Part shown: positions 1 through 7,294 of the stretch, piece after piece | How positions within the stretch are numbered: the first letter of the stretch is position 1 | How the letters are laid out: each line of letters starts with the position of its first letter | NCBI GenBank assembly: GCA_020723785.1 | Contig: DYIH01000051.1 | Location: 1-7,777, forward strand | Source: Thermaerobacter marianensis | GTDB taxonomy: Bacteria > Bacillota > Sulfobacillia > DYIH01 | Reading direction: 5' to 3' | DNA: 7,777 bases | The notes under the pieces: generated by a model | Database searches by the model: none | What the model saw: the letters and a program-made list of their open reading frames with translations, nothing else | What the model was told of the DNA's origin: nothing | Program-made: the position numbers and the translations under genes

Positions 1-54
1 TCAACCGGCCAATCTATGTGGGACGACGGTGGCCAAAGAGCGTGAGCAACAACA
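1..54. mobile_element. Possible insertion junction inside the TolC gene
   Basis: These 54 bases follow directly after the last family-like TolC codon and look unlike the rest of the gene. Read on the minus strand they begin TGTTGTTGCTCACG, use codons rare in the neighbouring genes, and match the TolC helix pattern in none of the three frames. The hexamer GGCCAA occurs twice (7-12 and 31-36), and an 8-bp palindrome CAGTACTG (53-60) sits at the junction. A TG-terminated end with short internal repeats would suit an IS21- or IS3-like element, but no transposase is in view. A simple rearrangement or an assembly join is also possible. Confidence 0.25.
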
Positions 55-624
55 GTACTGGGCGCGCACCATGGCCAGTTGCCGCTGGGCCCGGTCCAGG
101 TTGGCCTCGGCGACGCGCAGGCCGTCATCGGCTTTGAGAACGTCGTAGTATGCCTCCTCCACCTTCTGGCGCGCGTTGAGTTCCGCCTGCTTCAACTTGC
201 GCCCGGCGGCCGCCTCCAGCAACTCCGCCCGCCGCTGGGTGACGTACTTGGCCTTGGCCGTGTCCATGTCCATGATCAGGTCGCTGTCGATCCGCCCGGC
301 GGCGTCCCGGGCCTGCTCCCAGCTCAAACGGTCCCTGTCCAGCTCCAGCAGGGCCGCCTTCATGTCCAAGCCCGTCTTCAGGCCCTGGTAGACGGCCTCC
401 TCCAGGCTCAGCGAACGGGCGGCGGGGGGCGCCATGTTGGTCTGACCGGACGAAGCCCCGGCGCCACCCGGGACCGCGCCGGTACCCGCGGCGGTGTCGC
501 CCGTTGCCGCCGCATTGGCGCCGGATGCCTCCGGGACGGAACCCCCGAACGCCGAGCCCGAGAACAGGAGCACCAGGATGGCTAGCAAAGCCCACCGTAC
601 CGGGTGCTGCAACACTTTTGCCAC
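1..624 (-). CDS. TolC-family outer-membrane efflux protein, N-terminal part, probably interrupted
   Basis: Likely the outer-membrane channel subunit of the tripartite exporter encoded upstream. Starting at the GTG at 624-622 gives 207 residues and puts a G-rich ribosome binding site (631-638) just upstream. An in-frame GTG at 690 is possible but would put 22 poor residues before the signal peptide. From the chosen start there is a signal peptide (basic MAKVLQHPVR, hydrophobic core about 11-27), an Ala/Gly-rich linker (about 29-70), then SLSLEEAVYQGLKTG and long amphipathic helices including AYYDVLKADDGLRVAEANL, the N-terminal half of an OEP/TolC repeat. TolC proteins usually exceed 400 residues. 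After Tyr190 (RAQY) the expected continuation of the form E-A-G-x-x is missing; instead 17 residues (CCCSRSL..., codons TGT TGT TGC TCA, later AGA) run to a TGA at the window edge. The N-terminal assignment is firm, and the truncation is inferred from family length and codon change. Confidence 0.75.
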   Translation of the reverse strand: MAKVLQHPVRWALLAILVLLFSGSAFGGSVPEASGANAAATGDTAAGTGAVPGGAGASSGQTNMAPPAARSLSLEEAVYQGLKTGLDMKAALLELDRDRLSWEQARDAAGRIDSDLIMDMDTAKAKYVTQRRAELLEAAAGRKLKQAELNARQKVEEAYYDVLKADDGLRVAEANLDRAQRQLAMVRAQYCCCSRSLATVVPHRLAG

Positions 625-630
625 GACCGT

Positions 631-638
631 CCCCCCCC
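631..638 (-). promoter_or_regulatory. G8 tract serving as ribosome binding site of the TolC gene
   Basis: On the minus strand a run of eight G residues followed by ACGGTC ends directly before the GTG start at 624. It is the only Shine-Dalgarno-like element there and supports the GTG over upstream starts. The rest of the 625-723 gap between the second ATPase and TolC shows no clear promoter or terminator, so TolC is probably read from the operon transcript. Confidence 0.45.
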
Positions 639-723
639 AATGCGTGCTGTTGTACACTTCCACGGGCCGGCCGCGGAAACCTGCCGCCACGTCCCATAGC
701 CCGTCATCCTGCCGCCGCGCCGC

Positions 724-1377
724 CTAATCCACCAGCCGGCCGTCGCGCATCGTCAGCACCCGGTCGGCACCGCTCAGCACGGCGTGGTCGTGAGTCACGA
801 GCACGACGGACCCGCCCCCATCCCTGTATTGCTCCAGGGCACGCACCACCTCGGACGCGGTGGCGCGGTCCAGCGAGGCCGTCGGTTCGTCGGCGAACAC
901 GATGCGCGGCCGCCCCACCAGCGCCCGCGCCACGGCCACCCGCTGCCGTTGTCCCCCTGAAAGCTGGTGCGGGAGCCTGCGCCGGCACCCCTGGAGCCCG
1001 AGCCGTTCCAACAGGTCCAGAGCGCGTTCCCGGGCGGCGCGATCCCCCGGCCGGGCGGCCACTAACACGTTCTCCAGCACCGTCAGGTAGTTGATCAGGA
1101 AGTGCTGTTGGAAGACGAAGCCGAACTCGCGCCGGCGAAGGTCCGACAGCCCTTCGGGGCCGAGCGAACGATAGTCGCGTCCGGTAAAGGCGACCGTCCC
1201 GGCCGTCGGCGCCTTCAGGCCGGAGAGCAGGTAAAGGAGGGAGCTCTTGCCGTTCCCCGAGGGGCCCATCAGGCCGGTGAACTCCCCTTCACCGATGGTC
1301 AGACTGACGTCGCGGACGGCGACGGTTTCGACGCCACCGGCGCGATAGACCAGGCTCACCCCTTCGGCCGTAAGCAC
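724..1377 (-). CDS. ABC transporter ATP-binding protein (LolD/MacB type), second pair
   Basis: Cytoplasmic ATPase that should power the permease encoded just upstream (1435-2574). All nucleotide-binding motifs are present in the 217 residues: Walker A GPSGNGKSS (38-46), Q-loop Gln90, signature LSGGQ (139-143), Walker B RIVFADE (Asp163, Glu164), D-loop SLD and switch His196 (VTHD). The Walker A has Asn and a final Ser where the first ATPase of the operon has Ser and Thr, which still fits GxxGxGK[S/T]. Length and the LTVLENV segment after the Q-loop match the LolD/FtsE/MacB ATPase group that works with four-helix permeases. The start is a GTG preceded by a GGGGGGCGGGCG tract. It lies 57 bp after the permease stop, so the two are probably co-transcribed. 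Divergence from the first ATPase indicates a separate transporter pair and not a recent duplication. Substrate unknown. Confidence 0.9.
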   Translation of the reverse strand: MLTAEGVSLVYRAGGVETVAVRDVSLTIGEGEFTGLMGPSGNGKSSLLYLLSGLKAPTAGTVAFTGRDYRSLGPEGLSDLRRREFGFVFQQHFLINYLTVLENVLVAARPGDRAARERALDLLERLGLQGCRRRLPHQLSGGQRQRVAVARALVGRPRIVFADEPTASLDRATASEVVRALEQYRDGGGSVVLVTHDHAVLSGADRVLTMRDGRLVD

Positions 1378-1434
1378 CGCCCGCCCCCCTACCCCGCCGC
1401 GCTGCCCGGATACTCTGAGACCCTCACCGGCCGG

Positions 1435-2574
1435 TCACTCCCTGCGCTCCACGATGCTTACCGGGTCCAGCCGCCAGAGCTGCCAGAAGACGATGAACAG
1501 GCTAAACAGGGCGATCATTACCGGGATCGGCAGGGTGAAGGAGAGCACCCGGCCGTCGATGCCGGTGAGGTAGATCCCCCTGGGTGCGTAGATGTAGCGG
1601 CTGATCAGCAGGAACACGGCGTGGGACAGCGCCAGGCCCGCCAGCCAGCCGGCGGGCGTCACCGTCAGCACCTCGAGGAACGTGCGCCGCAGGAGGGCGC
1701 CGCGCCGGTACCCGATGGCGGCCAGGATGCCGAACTCCCCCATCCGCTGCATGAAGAAGATGACGTTCAGCAGCCCCACGGAGAGGGACAGGGTGACGAC
1801 GGTGACCAGGTTCAGGATCCAGATCATGATGTCCATGTTGACGATCTCCCGCTCCACCCGCTCCCGTGTCAGGGAATAGGTCTGCACCGTGATCCTGTCC
1901 CGCGGCAGCCCGGCCAGGTCCCATTCCAGGTCCGACTGGTGGCCCGGACGGGGAAAGACGAGGAAGGCGCGCTCCCCTACCGGCTGGACGGGACCCGCCC
2001 TGCTCTGCAGGTATTCGTAAGTCGTCAGGGCCACCGGGTACGGCCCGGCCAGGATACCTACGACACGCAGCCGGCCGGGCAGGAACTCGTTGTCGTCGAC
2101 CTCCCGCCCGATCTCCTCGCCCAGGCGGACGCCCTTGCCTTTCATGATGTCCTCGTGCAGGGCGATCTCCGCCTCGCCCCGCGCCGGCAGCCGCCCCCCC
2201 GCCAGGCGCAGGTCCGTCCGGCCCATGAACCAGCGCAGGTCCTTCTCCTTGAGGCCCAGCACCAGCCGCTGGTCGCTGCCGAAGATGCCGGTCACCTGGA
2301 CCACGGCGTTCTGCAGCGGCAGGAGCCGGCCCACGTGGGGGTTGGCCTTGAGCTCGCGGACGGTCCGCGCCTCCAGGAACCCCTGCGAAGCCGCCACCAT
2401 GGAGTAGCGCTCGTAGGGCTTGACCCAGCCCTCGCGGGCCGAGGTGATCATCGAGCCGGTCAGCACCGCCGTCAGGCTGACGGCGAAGACGGCCAGCACG
2501 ATCACCCCCAGCATGGGGAGGGTCTTCTTCTTGTTGCGAGAGAAATACAACAACGTGGACAGCGGTCCGACCAC
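1435..2574 (-). CDS. ABC transporter permease, FtsX/MacB fold, divergent
   Basis: Inner-membrane permease of 379 residues, probably partner of the ATPase at 724-1377. Its topology is that of the FtsX/MacB superfamily: one transmembrane helix near the N-terminus (about 20-44, MLGVIVLAVFAVSLTAVL), a large extracytoplasmic domain (about 45-245), then three helices (about 250-274, 300-325 and 350-367). After the second helix, QRMGEFGILAAIGYRRGALL (276-295) corresponds to the conserved E-x-G-I-x-x-A-x-G cytoplasmic coupling segment, and RLDPVSIV near the C-terminus matches the family ending. The GTG start is supported by GGGAGG six bases upstream. It is clearly more divergent than the first permease and lacks its VSVTERTREIGIRKALGA motif. 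It may form a homodimer for export or lipoprotein extraction, or modify the upstream transporter. The sequence cannot decide between these. Confidence 0.88.
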   Translation of the reverse strand: MVGPLSTLLYFSRNKKKTLPMLGVIVLAVFAVSLTAVLTGSMITSAREGWVKPYERYSMVAASQGFLEARTVRELKANPHVGRLLPLQNAVVQVTGIFGSDQRLVLGLKEKDLRWFMGRTDLRLAGGRLPARGEAEIALHEDIMKGKGVRLGEEIGREVDDNEFLPGRLRVVGILAGPYPVALTTYEYLQSRAGPVQPVGERAFLVFPRPGHQSDLEWDLAGLPRDRITVQTYSLTRERVEREIVNMDIMIWILNLVTVVTLSLSVGLLNVIFFMQRMGEFGILAAIGYRRGALLRRTFLEVLTVTPAGWLAGLALSHAVFLLISRYIYAPRGIYLTGIDGRVLSFTLPIPVMIALFSLFIVFWQLWRLDPVSIVERRE

Positions 2575-2578
2575 CGCG

Positions 2579-2589
2579 CCTCCCTCTTC
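2579..2589 (-). promoter_or_regulatory. Ribosome binding site of the second permease
   Basis: The minus strand reads GAAGAGGGAGG, then CGCG, then the GTG start at 2574. The GGGAGG core is a near-ideal Shine-Dalgarno and decides this start over the GTG in the second direct repeat at 2638, which opens a different frame. Confidence 0.6.
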
Positions 2590-2597
2590 GATAGGGA

Positions 2598-2744
2598 TTA
2601 CAGTGCTGCCTTCGACACTTTACCGGGTCCCCTTTCACCGATCACCGCGGGTGGCCGATCGGGAGGATCCTGCGTCCCTCCGGCCGCCATGGACTTCGGC
2701 ACCCTCCCCGCCTTGGCGCTACAGGCTACCGGGTCCCCTTTCAC
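2598..2744 (-). CDS. Possible 48-codon small ORF in the inter-permease gap, doubtful
   Basis: A GTG inside the upstream copy of the 23-bp repeat opens a 48-codon frame (starting MKGDPVACSAKAGR) that ends in TAA 23 bases before the next gene. Codons are mostly GC-ending, but the region is GC-rich anyway, the ribosome binding site is weak (GGATCG) and I recognise no family. It has no hydrophobic segment, and two Pro pairs sit in its middle. It would start 12 bases after the first permease stop, so translational coupling is possible. More likely this is non-coding sequence that happens to be open. Confidence 0.15.
   Translation of the reverse strand: MKGDPVACSAKAGRVPKSMAAGGTQDPPDRPPAVIGERGPGKVSKAAL
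2621..2643. repeat. Direct repeat copy B (23 bp)
   Basis: This 23-bp stretch is identical to 2727-2749. On the minus strand it begins GATCGGTGAAAGGGG and ends ACCCGGTA. Looser similarity continues past the exact match (TGT, then AAGGC in both copies), so the ancestral repeat may have been nearer 40 bp. The copies are offset by 106 bp and lie in different frames, so they are not a protein repeat. Confidence 0.9.
2650..2688 (-). other. Potential stem-loop between the direct repeats
   Basis: The minus-strand RNA could pair GGAGG (2677-2681) with CCTCC (2662-2666) across a 10-base loop. The stem extends by pairing GGCC (2682-2685) with GGCC (2653-2656) past a five-base bulge, and by two more G-C pairs after one mismatch. 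No U-tract follows, so it is not a typical rho-independent terminator. It could stabilise or attenuate the transcript between the two transporter pairs, or be the folded core of a small repeat element. The fold is predicted by eye only. Confidence 0.35.
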
Positions 2745-2749
2745 CGATC
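2727..2749. repeat. Direct repeat copy A (23 bp)
   Basis: First copy in the direction of transcription, starting seven bases after the first permease stop codon. It is identical to 2621-2643. The two copies flank 83 bp of unique sequence that includes a potential hairpin. The arrangement resembles a small mobile-element remnant or a recombination duplication. I do not recognise the family. Confidence 0.9.
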
Positions 2750-2755
2750 CAAGGT

Positions 2756-3945
<1,190 letters not shown>

Positions 3946-3949
<4 letters not shown>

Positions 3950-4692
3950 GGTCCGCCCACCCCCGCGGGCGGCGGCCCCCCGGCGAGGCGCGCCGCCCCT
4001 CCGGTCGAAGGCCGGTCCTCGACCACCCGACCGTCCCGGACGACGATCACCCGCCGGGCGTGGGCGGCGATGTCCGGCTCGTGGGTGACGACGATGATCG
4101 TGGCACCGCCGGCGTTGAGCCGTTCGAAGAGGGCCATGATCTCCTCCCCCGTCCGGCTGTCCAGGTTGCCCGTCGGCTCGTCGGCCAGGATCACCGCCGG
4201 CCCATTGACCAGGGCGCGGGCGATGGCCACCCGCTGGCGCTGGCCCCCCGACAGCTCGCTGGGCCGGTGCCGGGCCCGGTCGGCCAGCCCCACCCGCTCC
4301 AGGGCCTCCAGGGCGCGGCGGCGCCGTTCGGCCGCCGGCACGCCGGCGTAGAGCATCGGCTGCTCCACGTTGCGCAGGGCCGTCATCCGCGGCAGCAGGT
4401 TGAAGGTCTGAAAGACGAAACCCAATTCCCGGTTGCGCACGGCGGCCAGGGCGTCATCGTTCAGGCCGGCCACCGCCCGGCCGCGGAGATAGTATTCCCC
4501 GGCCGTCGGCCGGTCCAGGCAGCCCAGGATGTTGAGGAGCGTCGACTTGCCGGAACCGGACGGGCCCATGATGGCCGTGAACTCCCCCGGCCCCACGGTT
4601 AGGGTGACGCCGCGCAGGGCCTCGACCTTGACAGCGCCCATCCGGTACGTCTTGCGGACGTCCACCAGCCGAATGATCGGTTCCGCGCCCAT
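3946..4692 (-). CDS. MacB-type ABC transporter ATP-binding protein
   Basis: ATPase subunit of the first transporter pair, 248 residues from the ATG at 4692-4690. Motifs in order: Walker A GPSGSGKST (43-51), Q-loop Gln95 (FVFQTFNLLPRMTALRNVE, the LolD/MacB hallmark), signature LSGGQ (147-151), Walker B VILADE (Asp171, Glu172), D-loop GNLD and switch His204 (VVTHE). The frame is open upstream to 4749, but that extension overlaps the fusion-protein gene and adds only Arg-rich residues. The ATG has GGCGGGG directly before it and lies 13 bases after the fusion-protein stop. A GTG three codons earlier is an alternative. The last 25 or so residues are a Gly/Pro/Ala-rich tail beyond the usual domain end. 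The gene ends in TGA inside the start of the permease gene. Confidence 0.95.
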
Positions 4693-4705
4693 CCCCGCCA
4701 CCGCC

Positions 4706-5968
4706 CTACCGGGCAGACGGTCCGGTCGCCGCCGCCCCCGTCGGCTCACCGGCCACCCTCTGCCCGTCCCGGAGATTCTTCAGCGCGTCGGCCGGGCCGA
4801 CGACGAACGACTCGCCCGGCCGCAGGCCCTTCAGGACCTCCACCTGCGTCTGGTTGGCCAGCCCGGTCTCCACCGGCCGGAACCGAGCGACGCCTGTGCC
4901 GGACGAACCGCCACCCCGAGACGAAGCGCCCCCGCCCCGGGCCGCCGCCGGCTCGACGACGAAGACGCCCCTCTTCCCCCGGCGCTCCACGACCGCCTCG
5001 GCCGGAACCGGCAGGGTGCCCCGGCGGCGGTCGGCGACGATCCGGACGTCCACCGTCATCCCCGGCCGCAGCCGCCCCTGGGGGTTGTCCGTCCCGATCT
5101 CGACGTCGAAGGTCACGACGTTGCCCTGGCTGCCGGCGCCGGCCTCCTTGCGGCCCTGGGGCGCGATGCGGGTCACCTTCCCCCGGAAGACCTGGTCCGG
5201 ATAGGCGCTGGAGGTGACCTCGGCCTCGTCGCCGACCGAGACGGCGCCGATGTCCACCTCGTCCACCCTGGCCTTGACGATGACGCGGCTCAGGTCCGCC
5301 AGGACGAACAGAACGCCCCCCTTGGCCACCTGCCCGGCCCGGGTACCCTCCCGCGAGAGGACGACGCCGGCGATCGGCGATCGCACCTCGCCGCTTCGCC
5401 CCTCCTCCACCGCCTGACGGTAGGCCGCCTCGGCCGCAGCCAGGGCCTGCCGCGCCGCCGCCAGTTGTTCGTCCAGGGCCTCTCCCCTGCCGGCGTTGGC
5501 CAGGGCCTGGCGGGCCAGGTCGACGTCGGCCTGGGTTGCCTCTCCCCGCCGGAAGAGTTCCTCGACCCGGTCCACCTCCTCCTGGCGCAGCCGCCGCTCC
5601 AGGGAGAGCCGAGCCTCCAGTTGGGCCACCCGGGCGCGGGCCTGGGCCACCTCGCTCTCCGCCCGCTGCCGGGCCAGGGCCAGCCCCTCCCGGTCATAGG
5701 CGGCCAGCACCTCGCCCTTCCCCACCCGGTCGCCCTCCTCGGCCGCCACCCGGGCCAGCGCACCGCTGGCCGGCGCCCGCACCTCCACCCGTTCGACCGG
5801 TTCGACGACCCCCTCCGCCTCGACGGTCACCGCCAGGTCCGCCACCGCCACCGGCTTGACCTGCACCACCACGGCCGGCTCGCCGCGGGACTGGCGCCAG
5901 AGGTTGGCGGCCACCACCAGGGCGATCAGGGCGATGATCCCGCCGCCGATCAGCACCTTGCGCCTCAT
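4706..5968 (-). CDS. HlyD/MacA-type periplasmic membrane fusion protein
   Basis: Periplasmic adaptor of 420 residues linking the MacB-type permease to an outer-membrane channel. An N-terminal membrane anchor (about 5-21, VLIGGGIIALIALVVAA) is followed by the first half of a biotinyl-lipoyl-like domain (about 58-92, VRAPASGALARVAAEEGDRV), an Ala/Glu/Arg-rich coiled-coil hairpin (about 95-190), the second lipoyl half (VRSPIAGVVLSREGTRAGQV, 195-214), a beta-barrel domain (about 228-312) with LRPGMTVDVRI, and a membrane-proximal domain from about 318 (LPVPAEAVV). A low-complexity insert of Gly, Ser and Ala (342-359) sits in that last domain and resembles a flexible loop. The ATG follows the repressor stop codon without a gap, with GAGGGGG about eight bases upstream. 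Operon position next to the ATPase and permease supports the MacA role. Confidence 0.94.
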   Translation of the reverse strand: MRRKVLIGGGIIALIALVVAANLWRQSRGEPAVVVQVKPVAVADLAVTVEAEGVVEPVERVEVRAPASGALARVAAEEGDRVGKGEVLAAYDREGLALARQRAESEVAQARARVAQLEARLSLERRLRQEEVDRVEELFRRGEATQADVDLARQALANAGRGEALDEQLAAARQALAAAEAAYRQAVEEGRSGEVRSPIAGVVLSREGTRAGQVAKGGVLFVLADLSRVIVKARVDEVDIGAVSVGDEAEVTSSAYPDQVFRGKVTRIAPQGRKEAGAGSQGNVVTFDVEIGTDNPQGRLRPGMTVDVRIVADRRRGTLPVPAEAVVERRGKRGVFVVEPAAARGGGASSRGGGSSGTGVARFRPVETGLANQTQVEVLKGLRPGESFVVGPADALKNLRDGQRVAGEPTGAAATGPSAR

Positions 5969-6562
5969 CTATGCGCCCCCCTCGGGCAAGAGATCGAGCA
6001 CCGCGTCGGCCACCTCCGGCCAGTCCACGGCCGCCGGGTCCAGCCACCATTGCAGACACAGGCCGTCGTAAGCGGCCAGCAACACGCCGGCTATGCGCCG
6101 GGCATCGAGGGGCCGGAACTGCCCGGCGGCCACCCCCTCGGCGAGAATGCCCTCGACCATCCCCCGATAACGGCCGTAAAGCTGCCGCAGTCGCTCCCGC
6201 ACCTCCGGGTCCTGCCCGGAAAGGCCCCAGAATTCGATGGCCACCGCCGCCCGGCGCGCATCGGCGGCCAGTGCCTGTCCATACACGCGCCCCATGGCCC
6301 GCAACTTGTCGCGGGGCGTGCCGGCGCGAGCCGCCGCCGCGTGGTAGGCACCGTCAGCCGCCTCCAGCCAGGCATCCACCACGGCCAGGAGCAGTTCTTT
6401 TTTGCTCTTGAAATACCAGTAGAGGGCGCCCTTGCTCAGGCCGCAGGCGGCGACGATGTCGTCCATCGTCGTGTTATGGTAGCCCTTGGCCGCAAAGCAC
6501 GTGAAGGCGCCCTCGAGGATCTGTTGCCGGCGATCTTCCGCCGCCAGGCCCAAACCGGTCAC
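5969..6562 (-). CDS. TetR-family transcriptional repressor of the efflux operon
   Basis: DNA-binding regulator of 197 residues. The N-terminal three-helix TetR domain is clear: RRQQILEGAFTCFAAKGY (11-28), then the helix-turn-helix TTMDDIVAACGLSKGALYWYF (31-51), followed by KSKKELLLAVV. The C-terminal ligand/dimerisation domain (about 65-197) is Ala/Arg-rich and gives no ligand hint. It is the first gene after the promoter at 6640-6668, and a palindrome lies over the expected transcription start, so autoregulation and repression of the whole exporter operon are likely. The start is uncertain. GTG at 6562 lacks a well-spaced ribosome binding site, whereas a TTG three codons later (6553) has GGGGTGA about five bases upstream. 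The stop TAG is adjacent to the fusion-protein ATG. Confidence 0.93.
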   Translation of the reverse strand: MTGLGLAAEDRRQQILEGAFTCFAAKGYHNTTMDDIVAACGLSKGALYWYFKSKKELLLAVVDAWLEAADGAYHAAAARAGTPRDKLRAMGRVYGQALAADARRAAVAIEFWGLSGQDPEVRERLRQLYGRYRGMVEGILAEGVAAGQFRPLDARRIAGVLLAAYDGLCLQWWLDPAAVDWPEVADAVLDLLPEGGA

Positions 6563-6616
6563 CCCATGGGCCGGCCCGGGAGCCCCACCGCGATCGGAAG
6601 CTGGCGGTCGCCCCCG

Positions 6617-6632
6617 GACCGACTGGTCAGTC
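6617..6632. promoter_or_regulatory. Probable TetR-type operator
   Basis: GACCGACTGGTCAGTC is an imperfect palindrome (12 of 16 positions symmetric) of the form GACnGACnnGTCnGTC, a layout common for TetR-family repressor sites. It begins immediately downstream of the -10 region, where the transcription start should fall, and lies 55 bp upstream of the tetR-like gene. A bound repressor there would block initiation. The repressor-site pairing is inferred from position. Confidence 0.7.
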
Positions 6633-6639
6633 TAGGGCT

Positions 6640-6668
6640 ACCATAAACGGCTGTAGCCGGTGTGTCAA
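6640..6668 (-). promoter_or_regulatory. Sigma-A/sigma-70-type promoter of the tetR-efflux operon
   Basis: On the minus strand the -35 box is a perfect TTGACA (6668-6663), the spacer is exactly 17 bp, and the -10 box is TATGGT (6645-6640, four of six consensus positions). The predicted start is about 6633. Within the spacer CGGCT-GT-AGCCG (6648-6659) is a perfect inverted repeat and GGCTAC/GTAGCC (6636-6641 and 6653-6658) is another, either of which might be an extra protein site. The -35 box lies only 20 bp beyond the antitoxin stop. No other promoter of similar quality was seen in the window. Confidence 0.75.
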
Positions 6669-6688
6669 GGCTGCGGCGCGTCATCTCA

Positions 6689-7294
6689 TCAAAGCCGGGC
6701 CAAGAGGTCGTCGACCCCCCCCCGCACCGGCCCGCCGAACCTGCCGGCGTAGACCAGCAGGCGATCCCGGTCCAGGTCGGCAAGGTACATGTCGTCCAGG
6801 AGGGAGCGCAGCCGGTCATGGGTCAGCTCGCGATTTCTCACGTACCGGATGTAGATCAGGTCCAGCACCGCCTTTTCCGGGTGGGCCACGTTGGCTCGTC
6901 CGTCGAAGACGTACCCCCAGAAGAGCCGCCGGCTGATCTGATGATACTCCAGCCGGACGCCGCGACAGACGAAAGCGTATGGTAGCCGCGTGGTCACCAG
7001 CGTGACGGCGAAGGCGGTCTGGCTCAAAATGTCATGGCGGAACAGGGCCTGCTCCAGCGACACATAGCTGGGAAAGCGCAGCGCCATGGCGATCTCGTCC
7101 ACCGACGGGACGTTGAACGGGTTGGCGTACCACCTCCGGCCGACCCGTTCGACGACACCCTGCCGCGTCAGCCGGGAAAGCTGGACGTGCAGCGTCTCCC
7201 GTTTTGCGCCCGTCATCTGCAACAGATCTTCCACGGAAAAGAGCTTCTTTTCGTTGTATCTCTTGAAAAAATCCAACCATTCGATCGTCTTCAC
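6689..7294 (-). CDS. AbiEi-like antitoxin / winged-helix regulator of a type IV toxin-antitoxin pair
   Basis: Protein of 201 residues whose family role is to repress its own operon and counteract the AbiEii-type toxin. The N-terminal winged helix-turn-helix (about 15-58: LFSVEDLLQMTGAKRETLHVQLSRLTRQGVVERVGRRWYANPF) is followed by the AbiEi pattern FPSYVSLEQALFRHDILSQ (74-92), a beta-rich middle (TLVTTRLPYAFVCRGVRLEYHQI) and HPEKAVLDLIYIR (138-150), the hallmark of the family C-terminal domain. The GTG start at 7294 overlaps the toxin stop as GTGA. The frame stays open upstream to 7576, but that part is the toxin gene read out of frame. The first 30 or so codons (about 7205-7290) are AT-richer than everything around them, which fits horizontal acquisition. 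A C9 tract (6715-6723) lies near its 3' end. Confidence 0.85.
   Translation of the reverse strand: MKTIEWLDFFKRYNEKKLFSVEDLLQMTGAKRETLHVQLSRLTRQGVVERVGRRWYANPFNVPSVDEIAMALRFPSYVSLEQALFRHDILSQTAFAVTLVTTRLPYAFVCRGVRLEYHQISRRLFWGYVFDGRANVAHPEKAVLDLIYIRYVRNRELTHDRLRSLLDDMYLADLDRDRLLVYAGRFGGPVRGGVDDLLARL

Noticed and set aside
1502..2638. 378-codon minus-strand frame starting in the second direct repeat
   Set aside because: It overlaps the second permease gene in another frame and reads as Gly/Arg-rich nonsense, while the permease frame has transmembrane helices and a good ribosome binding site.
2621..2749. CRISPR-like array
   Set aside because: There are only two repeat copies, the spacing is 83 bp, no further units follow and no cas genes are in view.
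4693..4749. Longer start for the first ATPase
   Set aside because: It would overlap the fusion-protein gene and add only Arg-rich residues ahead of a normal ABC N-terminus.
4529..6646. 705-codon open frame on the plus strand
   Set aside because: It runs antisense to three well-supported genes and encodes a composition rich in His, Pro, Arg and Gly with no family pattern. GC-rich coding DNA commonly leaves such open antisense frames.
6648..6659. CGGCT-GT-AGCCG as a transcription terminator for the toxin-antitoxin operon
   Set aside because: The stem is short, the loop of two bases is too small to close fully, no U-tract follows, and it lies between the -35 and -10 boxes of a good promoter.
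6715..6723. C9 tract as a programmed frameshift site in the antitoxin gene
   Set aside because: It lies in the last dozen codons and the annotated frame already ends normally after the conserved domain, so a shift would change only the tail.
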